DNA of 64,000 nt from Bradyrhizobium sp. CB3481 (GTDB taxonomy: Bacteria > Pseudomonadota > Alphaproteobacteria > Rhizobiales > Xanthobacteraceae), in the NCBI RefSeq assembly GCF_029714305.1, contig NZ_CP121647.1, positions 5,352,501 through 5,416,500 of the forward strand. Direction: 5' to 3'. A program made the translations under genes and the position numbers. Below, one piece after another: positions 56,784-64,000 of this stretch. The notes beneath the pieces are model-generated. The model was not told the origin of the DNA, did no database searches, and worked only from the letters and a program-made list of their open reading frames with translations. How positions within the stretch are numbered: the stretch's first letter is position 1; every line of letters begins with the position of its first letter.

Positions 56784-57862
56784 AGGTGGGCCTGTTAGCG
56801 TGATCGATTCCGGTTTTGGATTTTGCCGGCGATCCGAGCCTTCGAGGCCGCACTGACGACCAGAGCAACAGTAATCCAAGTGCGCTCGAGCCGACCATCA
56901 TATTTCTTCCCGTTTGCCTGTTCCGAGCTGATCGCAGCAAGGCAGCCGGAAAGTTTGTGCACGATAGTTCATGCACTCTCCTTCCATTCTGTTCGGTACT
57001 CGAGGGCATGTATCAGCCGCTCGCAACCAGCGAAGCCATCTATGATCGGCCTCCCGCCGCGCCTTGAAGCGGTCGACACATTTCTTGGAGCAAAGGGCCG
57101 TTCGCCATCAGTAGTAGCGTATTAGCCCGAACTTTCCGCCGCACATTGCGCAGCGCCTTACCGAATCGTGTTGAGAACTATGAGAGCTGTTGCGCATCCT
57201 CACCCCTGTCGACGCTACGTGGATAGCCCCCTTGCATTTTTCCTAGTCGGCAGCGAGCCGCCCCACGTGAAGTGCGGCATCGACGACACCAAGTCTCGCG
57301 ACATGTAAGAACATCGGACGCAAGAACTTGACTCTGAGGCGCTCTTCCTTCGAAGCGGCGCGCTCGATAGGCGTGCCTTCGCTGGCCTGATATCGATTTG
57401 CTACTCTAACCGATATTTGGATCTTAATTAGTTCAATGAACCGGACTTTGACGCTTAAATCCCGCGTACAAGCGACTTTCCTCGACGGATTTCAGTCTGA
57501 CGGGACCGATGGGCCGCGATAGCAGCACTCGTCTGGAGTCATCAGCGCCAACCTCCCTGCCTTTGCGCGGTCGAAAGAGCCTCCCTCCCCAGCTGCGTGG
57601 TAAGCATGACCACCGTTGCCCGAGCGAGGATCCCAAGCTCGTAGCTATCTAGAACGCGCTCTTCGTATGTTGATTGCCTATTAGACACAGTCAAAATGAT
57701 GCCGCCCCAGCTGTCCGGAACGTTCACCGACGCATACGGCTGCACAGGTCAATGCGACGCCTGCAGACAACGCAGCCGTCGGCGACTCGACACTTAAAAT
57801 GAACTGAATAGTGCACCAGAAGGCCGAGCCGACTTGCTAGCCCGCCCAAGTTTTGCTGGAAA
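56784..57862. other. Stretch without a clear gene
   Basis: About 1.08 kb. A 67-codon minus-strand frame at 57542-57745 (YEERVLDSYELGILARATVV...) looks somewhat protein-like but has no recognised family or good start. Nothing else was supported. Confidence 0.4.
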
Positions 57863-58534
57863 TCACGACTCAGACGAAGCATAAGCGCCTGAAATAAGTT
57901 TGTAACAGCCACATGCCTTTTGCTCGAGGCCCTTGCGTCCATCGATCTGCAACACGCCGCGCATCTTGCGAATCAACCCATGTTTTTCAAATTGGGTCAA
58001 AGTCTCCGTTACTCCAGCGCGGCGCAATCCCAAGGCAGACGAGAGATAGTCGTGGGTGACTGGTAGCACATCAGCGCCAAGAGCATCACTGGCCAAACAA
58101 AGCCAGCTCGCGATCCGCTTTTCGCGATCGTGCCGAACACCGCATAATCCGGTCTGAGCGCAATGCAAGGTCAGCGCTTGAACGTACTGAAAAAGCTCTT
58201 TTCGAATTCCGGGACACTCGGTCATCAGCCGATACAAATCTTCGACACGGATCCTGTGTGCGCTTCCAGGAAAGAGCACAACAGATTGATGCGTCGAAAG
58301 ATGCTCGCCGACAAAGAGCGAAGCGCCGACCGCCCCGCGATGTCCTATCACCGCCGTTTCAAGGATGCTGTCCGCCGCGACAATCCTTAGCGAGACGAGG
58401 CCCGATTCGATAAAATAGACGTGATCAGGATGCCTTTTCGGCTCGTGCAGCACCATGCGTTGTTTCAAGACGATCGGCTCAAGGAACTCCCCTATTGCCG
58501 CGAGGTCTTGACGAGAAATTCTAGTCAGACTCAC
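57863..58534 (-). CDS. Crp/Fnr-family transcriptional regulator
   Basis: About 223 residues from GTG 58534; the frame is open to 58681 and the true start is uncertain. The cyclic-nucleotide-binding-like fold has VLHEPKRHPDHVYFIESGLV and GHRGAVGASLFVGEH; the C-terminal helix-turn-helix reads LPVTHDYLSSALGLRRAGVT, then ETLTQFEKHGLIRKMRGVLQ. There is no N-terminal cysteine cluster as in oxygen-sensing Fnr. Its recognition helix (LRRAGVTETL) belongs to the non-FixK branch common in Bradyrhizobium. It is 1 kb from bioA and on the same strand; no link to biotin genes is evident. Confidence 0.8.
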   Translation of the reverse strand: MSLTRISRQDLAAIGEFLEPIVLKQRMVLHEPKRHPDHVYFIESGLVSLRIVAADSILETAVIGHRGAVGASLFVGEHLSTHQSVVLFPGSAHRIRVEDLYRLMTECPGIRKELFQYVQALTLHCAQTGLCGVRHDREKRIASWLCLASDALGADVLPVTHDYLSSALGLRRAGVTETLTQFEKHGLIRKMRGVLQIDGRKGLEQKACGCYKLISGAYASSES

Positions 58535-58681
58535 GTTTCTGACAAATGACCATGTATTGGGAAGCACCGTACCACGCTGGTTAAAGCATCTGCTGTGCGT
58601 CGAACACCCGCTTGAGAGCTGTATCTCCGGAGCTATCAATCGCGCGCGTGGTCGGTCATGTTGAGGTTCGTCTCCTGGCAT

Positions 58682-59541
58682 GCAGATTTCTTCCGAGTCG
58701 AACCCGCTGACTGTGGCGAAATGCTGATTGCCGACTGTAACGACGTTTTAATCTTGATTGATGCAACGAGGGCCGTGTGGACGCTCAAATCCAGCTTTCG
58801 AGCGCCTTTTTTTTTACGGATTCCGACTGGCCGAGCGGCAGTTGCGTGTACCGACTCTAGCTTGGAGCCTCAGCGCACCAACTTGCCTCATCTCCCTCAA
58901 AAGCGCGACAATCCGATTTGCGCCTGCAGCTGCTTGTGATGCACTTAGCCCGGGGGTGAGATGGCTTTTCGCCTGCCTTGGCGAAACCTGACGTTCTTGG
59001 GTCCTTCGAAAACGGTCCGAGCTTTGCCGAAAGATCGGGTTCCTTCATCGTCCCGCTTAGAAGCGACTCACCAGGCGCGGAGAGCCTGGTGCTCCAAACT
59101 CCATGAGCTTAGGAAGGCTACTTCGGTACGCGTGGATATGAAGCATGGCGTGGGAAGGCGTCAGCATTGTCATCATCCGGAAATCACGAGACCTCGGGAC
59201 TCGGAGCGAGAGACGGGAGGGACGCGTCGTGCGGATAAAGGAGGGAAACAAGCCGCACCTATCAAAATCTCGTCTGAAAGGCGTCCTGCGAATGCGGCCT
59301 ATCTTGGATCCCGATTCGTCAAGGTAAACCGCGTCCCTGGGAGGTCGCGTCCTAGGCGGAGAAAAACACTGTCATTGCGAGAGGAAGCACAAACCTACCA
59401 TTCCAAGAATCAAGAGACAGACGACCGTTCAATAGTCGCTCGATCATTAAACAGGACTTGCCAGCCGCTAATTCGTCATGCGGAGCGACTTTGGATCGCA
59501 TTGGCGCACTCCGCATGGGAGTTACGCAGCGAAGTGCGCCT
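58682..59541. other. Region between the regulator and bioA, no gene recognised
   Basis: About 860 bp. One plus-strand frame is open for over 200 codons but is very basic, has no family resemblance and ends antisense to bioA. No terminator of the bio operon could be made out with confidence. Confidence 0.45.
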
Positions 59542-60804
59542 TCAAGTTAGCGCATCGGCAGCATCCCTGATGCCGCTATAGATCTCATCAATGTCTGCCG
59601 GTGTCACGCAATAAGGTGGCATCACGTAGATCGTATTGCCGAGCGGCCGCAGCAGCAGATTTCGATCCTTGAAGAACGCCTGAAGCTTCGGGCCGATGCC
59701 CGCGAGATAGCCCGCCTCCTTTGCTTTCAGATCGAGTGCTGTAATCGTGCCTGTCCGGCGGACTTTTTCGAAGCGCGGATCGGCGCGGAATGGCTCAATT
59801 GCCTGCTCTTGCATCATGGCGAGCGACGCGACGCGCTGATGAGTTTCCGGATCTTGCCAGAGATCCAGGTTGGCTCTTGCGGCGGCGCAGGCTACAGGGT
59901 TCGCGGTATATGAACTCGAATGAAAGAACGTACGCGTACGATCTTTGGAATAATGCGCGTCGAAAATATCCGCGCGGCAGAGTGTCACCGCGAGGGGAAG
60001 CGCCCCTCCCGTGAGACCCTTCGAATAGCAGGCAATATCGGGCGTGACGTTGGCTTGCTCGCAAGCGAACAATGTTCCGGTGCGCCCCCAGCCAGTCATG
60101 ACCTCGTCGGCAATGAACAAGACGTCCGAGGCCTCGCAAATTCGTTTCATCTCTCTTAGCACCCAGGCTGGGTACATCAGCATACCGCCTGCACCCAATA
60201 TCAGAGGCTCCACAATAAACGCGGCTGGCATTTCGCGTCGACATGCAGACTCGAGCGCATCGAGCGTCGCCTGTTCATGACCGCTCGTAGGGAACGGGAT
60301 CGCCGTAACGTCGAACAGCAGCGGCCCGTACGCTGCGTTGAATACGCCTCGGGCGCCGACCGACATCGCCCCGACCGTATCGCCGTGGTAGGAATGTTGC
60401 ATCACGACAATGCGTATGCGTTGTTTGCCGATATTGTGCCAAAAGCCAAGGGCCATTTTTATGGCCACTTCCACACTGGCTGATCCACTGTCGGAGAAGA
60501 ACACGTAATCAAGACCAGGGGGTGCGAGTTTCAAAAGTAGCGCAGCAAGCTCCTCAGCCGGATCATGGGTATATCCGGCAAAGATGATCTGGTTGAGCTT
60601 TTGTGCCTGTTTCTGGATCGCGCTCACGATGTGAGGGTGGCAATGACCATGCGTCACGACCCACCAAGATGAGATTGCATCTATGATACGGTGACCATTC
60701 GCGGTGTGGAGATAAGCACCATCACTACGCACCACCTTTGTCATATCGTCTTGAAGCGCGTGCTGCGTGAACGGATGCCAGATCGACGACCTCTTTGGCA
60801 TCAT
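59542..60804 (-). CDS. bioA: Adenosylmethionine-8-amino-7-oxononanoate aminotransferase
   Basis: 420 residues, full length. [20 protein letters not shown] near the N-terminus is typical of Bio[17 protein letters not shown] carries the substrate tyrosine-region, [20 protein letters not shown] follows, [20 protein letters not shown] holds the PLP aspartate and [17 protein letters not shown] the PLP lysine. It converts 8-amino-7-oxononanoate to 7,8-diaminononanoate. ATG overlaps the bioD stop (ATGA). Last gene of the operon. A relic of another bioA lies at 1.8 kb. Confidence 0.95.
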   Translation of the reverse strand: MMPKRSSIWHPFTQHALQDDMTKVVRSDGAYLHTANGHRIIDAISSWWVVTHGHCHPHIVSAIQKQAQKLNQIIFAGYTHDPAEELAALLLKLAPPGLDYVFFSDSGSASVEVAIKMALGFWHNIGKQRIRIVVMQHSYHGDTVGAMSVGARGVFNAAYGPLLFDVTAIPFPTSGHEQATLDALESACRREMPAAFIVEPLILGAGGMLMYPAWVLREMKRICEASDVLFIADEVMTGWGRTGTLFACEQANVTPDIACYSKGLTGGALPLAVTLCRADIFDAHYSKDRTRTFFHSSSYTANPVACAAARANLDLWQDPETHQRVASLAMMQEQAIEPFRADPRFEKVRRTGTITALDLKAKEAGYLAGIGPKLQAFFKDRNLLLRPLGNTIYVMPPYCVTPADIDEIYSGIRDAADALT

Positions 60805-61433
60805 TGTTTGAAATCATCAGCACGAAATGATGCCTTGAACGCGGCCTGCAGCGTGCCTGCTGTGAGAGGAGAAAGCCAGGGCAATCGCCCCAACCAACGC
60901 ACCCGCCCGATCTCGCAAATTGCGCTCTCATTCTCAGAATTTCTTTCGCCAATGAAGGCAATCCCAAGAATGTCGATCTGGCGCTTTCGCAGTGCCTCTA
61001 TGGATAACAGCGAGTGATTAATCGTACCTAGTGACGTCCGCGCGCAAAGCACGACTGGAAGCTGCCATCGCTCGAAGAGGTCAATGTAAAGCGTGCCGCC
61101 TCTTAGCGGGACCATTAGCCCGCCGGCACCCTCGATAACCAGCGGTCGCTCCCCGGTGTCCGGAATATCGAGCGCATCCACGTCAATGCGAACGCCGTCA
61201 AGTTCGGCGGAATGATGTGGCGAAGCGGCCTTTCGAAGGCGGTAACGCTCGGGCGCGATGCGATCGGGTGAGAGACCGCCCAGCCGTGTGACGAGCTCGG
61301 TATCGGACTCTTCGTCGAGTCCGGCCTGAATCGGTTTCCAATAGTTCGTACCGAGGAAATCGGCGAGCCCCGCGGAAAACACCGTTTTTCCGATCCCGGT
61401 ATCTGTGCCAGTCACCACGATCCGCTGAGTCAT
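60801..61433 (-). CDS. bioD: Dethiobiotin synthetase
   Basis: 210 residues. [20 protein letters not shown] is the P-loop, [20 protein letters not shown] the second conserved part with the acidic metal ligand, and [20 protein letters not shown] follows. It closes the ureido ring of dethiobiotin with CO2 and ATP. Starts inside the bioF stop (ATGA) and ends inside the bioA start, so bioF, bioD and bioA are translationally linked. Confidence 0.95.
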   Translation of the reverse strand: MTQRIVVTGTDTGIGKTVFSAGLADFLGTNYWKPIQAGLDEESDTELVTRLGGLSPDRIAPERYRLRKAASPHHSAELDGVRIDVDALDIPDTGERPLVIEGAGGLMVPLRGGTLYIDLFERWQLPVVLCARTSLGTINHSLLSIEALRKRQIDILGIAFIGERNSENESAICEIGRVRWLGRLPWLSPLTAGTLQAAFKASFRADDFKQ

Positions 61434-62584
61434 CGAGACCAGCCCCTCGTCTCCTCAGTGAGCGCATCGAGCATTGCACGCACCTGATCCTCCTCTACAT
61501 TGAGTGTCAGCGAAATTCGCAAACGGGCCGTACCCGCCGGCACGGTTGGCGGCCGGATGCCGCGAATATCGAAGCCGCGACTCTGTAGTGCAGATGCTAG
61601 CCGCATCACACGAGAATTGTCGCCAACAATATAGGGCACGATCTGTGAATCCGAAGGACTCCGTCCGAAGCGTACACTGATCTGCCGATGCGTGAACGCG
61701 ACCAGTCTGGCTAGACGTTGCTGCCGCTCGGGTTCTTGTTGCAGGATTAAGAGTGCCTCGCGCACGGCGACAGCCGTCAAGGGTGACGGTGCCGTGGCAA
61801 AGATAAACGGACGGCAGCGGTTGACCAGGAAATCGCGCAGGACGCCTGTGGCAGTGACAAGCGCGCCGGCGGCTCCAAGCGCCTTGCCGCAGGTATGAAG
61901 GACGATAAGATTTTCGCGCGCCTCATAAGCGGCTGTGAGCCCCCGTCCCTGATTGCCGTAGACGCCCGTGGCATGAGCCTCATCCACGATCAGGAAGGCG
62001 TCGTATCGATCCGCGATCGCGACCAGGTCTTTAAGCGGCGCGAAATCGCCGTCCATGCTGTAGAGACTTTCGACCACTATCCACACCCGGCCTGTTCCGC
62101 CCTTGGTCCGCCAGTCGCGAATTGTGTTCTCGACCGACTGGGGTTCGTTATGAGCGCTCATCCGAAAGTCGGCCCGGCCAGCACGCGCGCCTTCGTGGAT
62201 ACTCGCGTGCACGAGCGAATCGAGGACCAGCAAATCGCCTCGCTGCGGCAGCGTTGTCAGGAGAGCAAAATTTGCGACATAGCCGCCGCCAAAGAAAAGC
62301 GCCCTCTCCGCCCCAAAGAACTTGGCAGCTTCCGCTTCGAGACTTTCGTGCTCCTCGCAATTGCCGCGCAAAAGCCGCGAGCCGCCCGCTCCGATCGGTG
62401 TGCCGGCCTCGAGCGCGGCCAAAACGGCCTTTTTCATGCGAGGCGCGCTCGCGAGCGCCAGGTAATCGTTTGATGCGAAATCGATGCCTGCGCGCGGCTT
62501 GAGGCTGCGCAGCCGGTTATCTTCTTTCAGGGTGTGCAAGGCGGTGACATAATCGGCCACTTTGGCCGCATGGATTGATTTCAT
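61430..62584 (-). CDS. bioF: 8-amino-7-oxononanoate synthase
   Basis: 384 residues. [98 protein letters not shown] and [15 protein letters not shown] (PLP lysine) are the landmarks of the alpha-oxoamine synthase family, BioF branch. It joins pimeloyl-CoA or -ACP with alanine. 83 bp separate it from panD upstream. Confidence 0.95.
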   Translation of the reverse strand: MKSIHAAKVADYVTALHTLKEDNRLRSLKPRAGIDFASNDYLALASAPRMKKAVLAALEAGTPIGAGGSRLLRGNCEEHESLEAEAAKFFGAERALFFGGGYVANFALLTTLPQRGDLLVLDSLVHASIHEGARAGRADFRMSAHNEPQSVENTIRDWRTKGGTGRVWIVVESLYSMDGDFAPLKDLVAIADRYDAFLIVDEAHATGVYGNQGRGLTAAYEARENLIVLHTCGKALGAAGALVTATGVLRDFLVNRCRPFIFATAPSPLTAVAVREALLILQQEPERQQRLARLVAFTHRQISVRFGRSPSDSQIVPYIVGDNSRVMRLASALQSRGFDIRGIRPPTVPAGTARLRISLTLNVEEDQVRAMLDALTEETRGWSR

Positions 62585-62667
62585 TCTTCACTCGCAGAGT
62601 AGCCGTCAATCGCGCAAAAGTTCTGATGGCCGCAAGAAAACGACGGTTCAGCACCGGCCCCTCAGCT

Positions 62668-63021
62668 TCAATGCGGCACGATGCGATTTTCTAGATCAAC
62701 CCGCACAACGTGTGGTCTAAAGGATTTGGCTTCCGCCTCATCAAAGGAGGCATATGCAACGATAGTAATTTTGTCTCCGGGCATCGCGAGTCGCGCGGCC
62801 GCACCGTTCAGGTCTATGTTGCCCGACCGCCGGGGCGCTTCGGTGATATAGGTGCCGAAGCGCGCCCCGGTTTCGATGTTGTAGATTTCGACGCGTTCGT
62901 TGATCATGAAGCCTGCCGCGTCCAGCAGCGCACGATCGATTGATATCGAGCTTTCAGAGTGCAGATCGGCTTCAGTCACCGAGGCAGGATGGATCTTGCC
63001 TTTCATCAACGTAATATGCAT
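62668..63021 (-). CDS. panD: Aspartate 1-decarboxylase, altered at the self-cleavage site
   Basis: 117 residues, normal length. [20 protein letters not shown] is a standard PanD start with Lys9 and His11; [12 protein letters not shown] gives Arg54, Thr57 and Tyr58, and DLNGAAAR the Asn. The chain must cut itself between Gly24 and Ser25 to make the pyruvoyl group. Here residues 21-28 read HSESSISI, where PanD usually has HYEGS: Tyr22 and Gly24 are both serine, each one base from the usual codon, while Ser25 stays. It makes beta-alanine for pantothenate and CoA. Located between bioB and bioF, 48 bp from bioB. Confidence 0.9.
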   Translation of the reverse strand: MHITLMKGKIHPASVTEADLHSESSISIDRALLDAAGFMINERVEIYNIETGARFGTYITEAPRRSGNIDLNGAAARLAMPGDKITIVAYASFDEAEAKSFRPHVVRVDLENRIVPH

Positions 63022-63069
63022 TAGTCACCTACACTGGAGTTTAGCGTACAGCGTGTTCGCTGCCCTGTT

Positions 63070-64000
63070 TCACTTAAGGCAAAGCGCGGATGTGATGCCG
63101 AGCCGGGCCAGCAAATTCGCGTCGCGGTTGGCTTCCGGGTTCTTGGTGGTCAACAGCACATCGCCGATGAAGATCGAATTCGCGCCGGCCAAGAAGCACA
63201 GCGCCTGCAGTTCATCGCTCATGTACTGTCGCCCGGCGGACAACCGCACTACGCTCTTCGGCATCATGATGCGGGCGGTCGCTACCAGCCGCACCAGCGC
63301 GATCGGATCGGGGCGGTCGGCGGTGGCATTGACCGGCACGCCCTTGACCTCGTTCCAAAGGTTGATCGGCACGCTTTCTGGAGGTTTTCGGAGGTTGGCG
63401 AGCAGCACCAGCATGCCAAGCCTGTCCTCGAGACGCTCGCCCATGCCAATAATGCCGCCGCTACACACGTTGATGCCGGCCTGGCGCACATATTCAAGTG
63501 TGTCGATGCGGTCCTGTAGGGTGCGGGTGGTGATGATCTTGCCGTAGAACTCGGGCGAAGTGTCGACATTGTGATTGTAGAAGTCGAGTCCGGCCTCAAA
63601 GAGCCGTGCGGCCTGCTTCGGCGTCAGCATGCCGAGCGTGACGCAGGTTTCCATGCCAAGACCTTTCACCGCGCTGATCATGTCGCAGATCTGATCGAGA
63701 TCGCGGTCCTTTGGACTGCGCCAGGCCGCGACCATGCAGAAGCGCCTCGCGCCGGCTTCCTTCGCGCGCTTTGCGGTGGCAACCACGTCGGCGCAATCCA
63801 TTAGACGGGTGGCCTTCAGGCCCGTGTCGTAATGGGCGCTCTGCGAGCAGTAGGCGCAGTCTTCCGGACAGCCGCCCGTCTTGATGCTGAGTAGGCTAGC
63901 GGTTTCGATATGGTTTGGATCGAAGTTGCTGCGATGAACGCTCTGCGCCTGGCACATCAAGTCGGCAAACGGCAAGCTATAGAGCGCTTCGGCCTCGGCG
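63070..64000 (-). CDS. bioB: Biotin synthase, 5' end outside the window
   Basis: Open to the window edge ([15 protein letters not shown] is the first part seen), so about 30-40 N-terminal residues are missing. [20 protein letters not shown] holds the CxxxCxxC of the radical-SAM [4Fe-4S] cluster; [43 protein letters not shown] [19 protein letters not shown] and [20 protein letters not shown] (Arg ligand of the second cluster) follow. It inserts sulfur into dethiobiotin. First visible gene of the bioB-panD-bioF-bioD-bioA operon. Confidence 0.96.
   Translation of the reverse strand, partial: AEAEALYSLPFADLMCQAQSVHRSNFDPNHIETASLLSIKTGGCPEDCAYCSQSAHYDTGLKATRLMDCADVVATAKRAKEAGARRFCMVAAWRSPKDRDLDQICDMISAVKGLGMETCVTLGMLTPKQAARLFEAGLDFYNHNVDTSPEFYGKIITTRTLQDRIDTLEYVRQAGINVCSGGIIGMGERLEDRLGMLVLLANLRKPPESVPINLWNEVKGVPVNATADRPDPIALVRLVATARIMMPKSVVRLSAGRQYMSDELQALCFLAGANSIFIGDVLLTTKNPEANRDANLLARLGITSALCLK

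Noticed and set aside
58961..59581. 206-codon plus-strand open frame
   Set aside because: Very basic, no family likeness, no good start and antisense to the end of bioA.

Overview
The window looks like part of a rhizobial symbiosis island, most likely from a Bradyrhizobium-type alphaproteobacterium. The basis is a biotin operon with panD inside it, very dense insertion sequences of rhizobial families (IS3, IS21, IS66, IS110, IS256, IS630, IS1182), large serine recombinases and many decayed genes. No rRNA, tRNA or CRISPR array was seen. The assignment rests on gene content and recognised protein families, not on any search.

Layout. 0-1.9 kb: end of an IS110-type element inserted in an IS3 relic, then a relic of bioA. 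1.9-12.6 kb: a minus-strand glycan or lipid-sugar cluster with a DprE2-like reductase, a DprE1-like oxidase, a thioredoxin-HAD-UbiA fusion protein, GtrA, an FAD oxidoreductase, an NAD epimerase and, past a decayed acyl-CoA carboxylase, a methyltransferase. Together these match the steps that make polyprenyl-phospho-D-arabinose. 13-14.8 kb: a decayed second copy of the thioredoxin segment and an IS66 relic. 14.85-17.37 kb: a complete but inactivated IS66. 17.58-22.52 kb: an IS3 with intact ends, filled by two IS110 elements and an internally deleted IS256. 22.8-29.4 kb: a minus-strand sugar-acid operon (aldo/keto reductase, lactonase-like amidohydrolase, UxaA-type dehydratase, AraD1/GguC-type protein) with a DUF6259-like glycoside hydrolase candidate. 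29.6-35.8 kb: a decayed solute-binding protein and an istB relic, then an intact polyamine/spermidine-type ABC transporter (ATPase, Tat-exported binding protein, fused permease). 35.8-37.7 kb: decayed TauD-type and IS630 genes. 37.7-52.4 kb: a nested stack of transposons. 52.8-55.2 kb: a small membrane protein and an ISNCY-like element. 55.2-59.5 kb: mostly unrecognised DNA with one small Cys-rich protein gene and a Crp/Fnr-type regulator. 59.5-64 kb: bioA, bioD, bioF, panD and bioB (cut by the window edge).

The most striking structure is the nested stack. Rejoining the broken reading frames and matching target duplications shows IS630 containing IS256, which contains an IS1182 (itself carrying a 53-bp mini-element) and an IS110; the IS110 contains an IS21; the IS21 istB gene is split by two separate large-serine-recombinase elements; and one of these carries an IS200 in its recombinase gene. 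That is six levels. The two serine-recombinase elements share a minimal design, a small accessory gene overlapping the start of a ~685-residue recombinase, and look like compact mobile elements of one kind.

How the genes may work together (inference): the first cluster would build an activated arabinose (or related) donor for a surface glycan or Nod factor. The second would break down a plant- or self-derived sugar of the L-fucose/D-arabinose type. The ABC transporter imports a small organic ligand. The biotin operon, with panD, supplies biotin and beta-alanine for CoA in the nodule; its PanD has a changed self-cleavage site.
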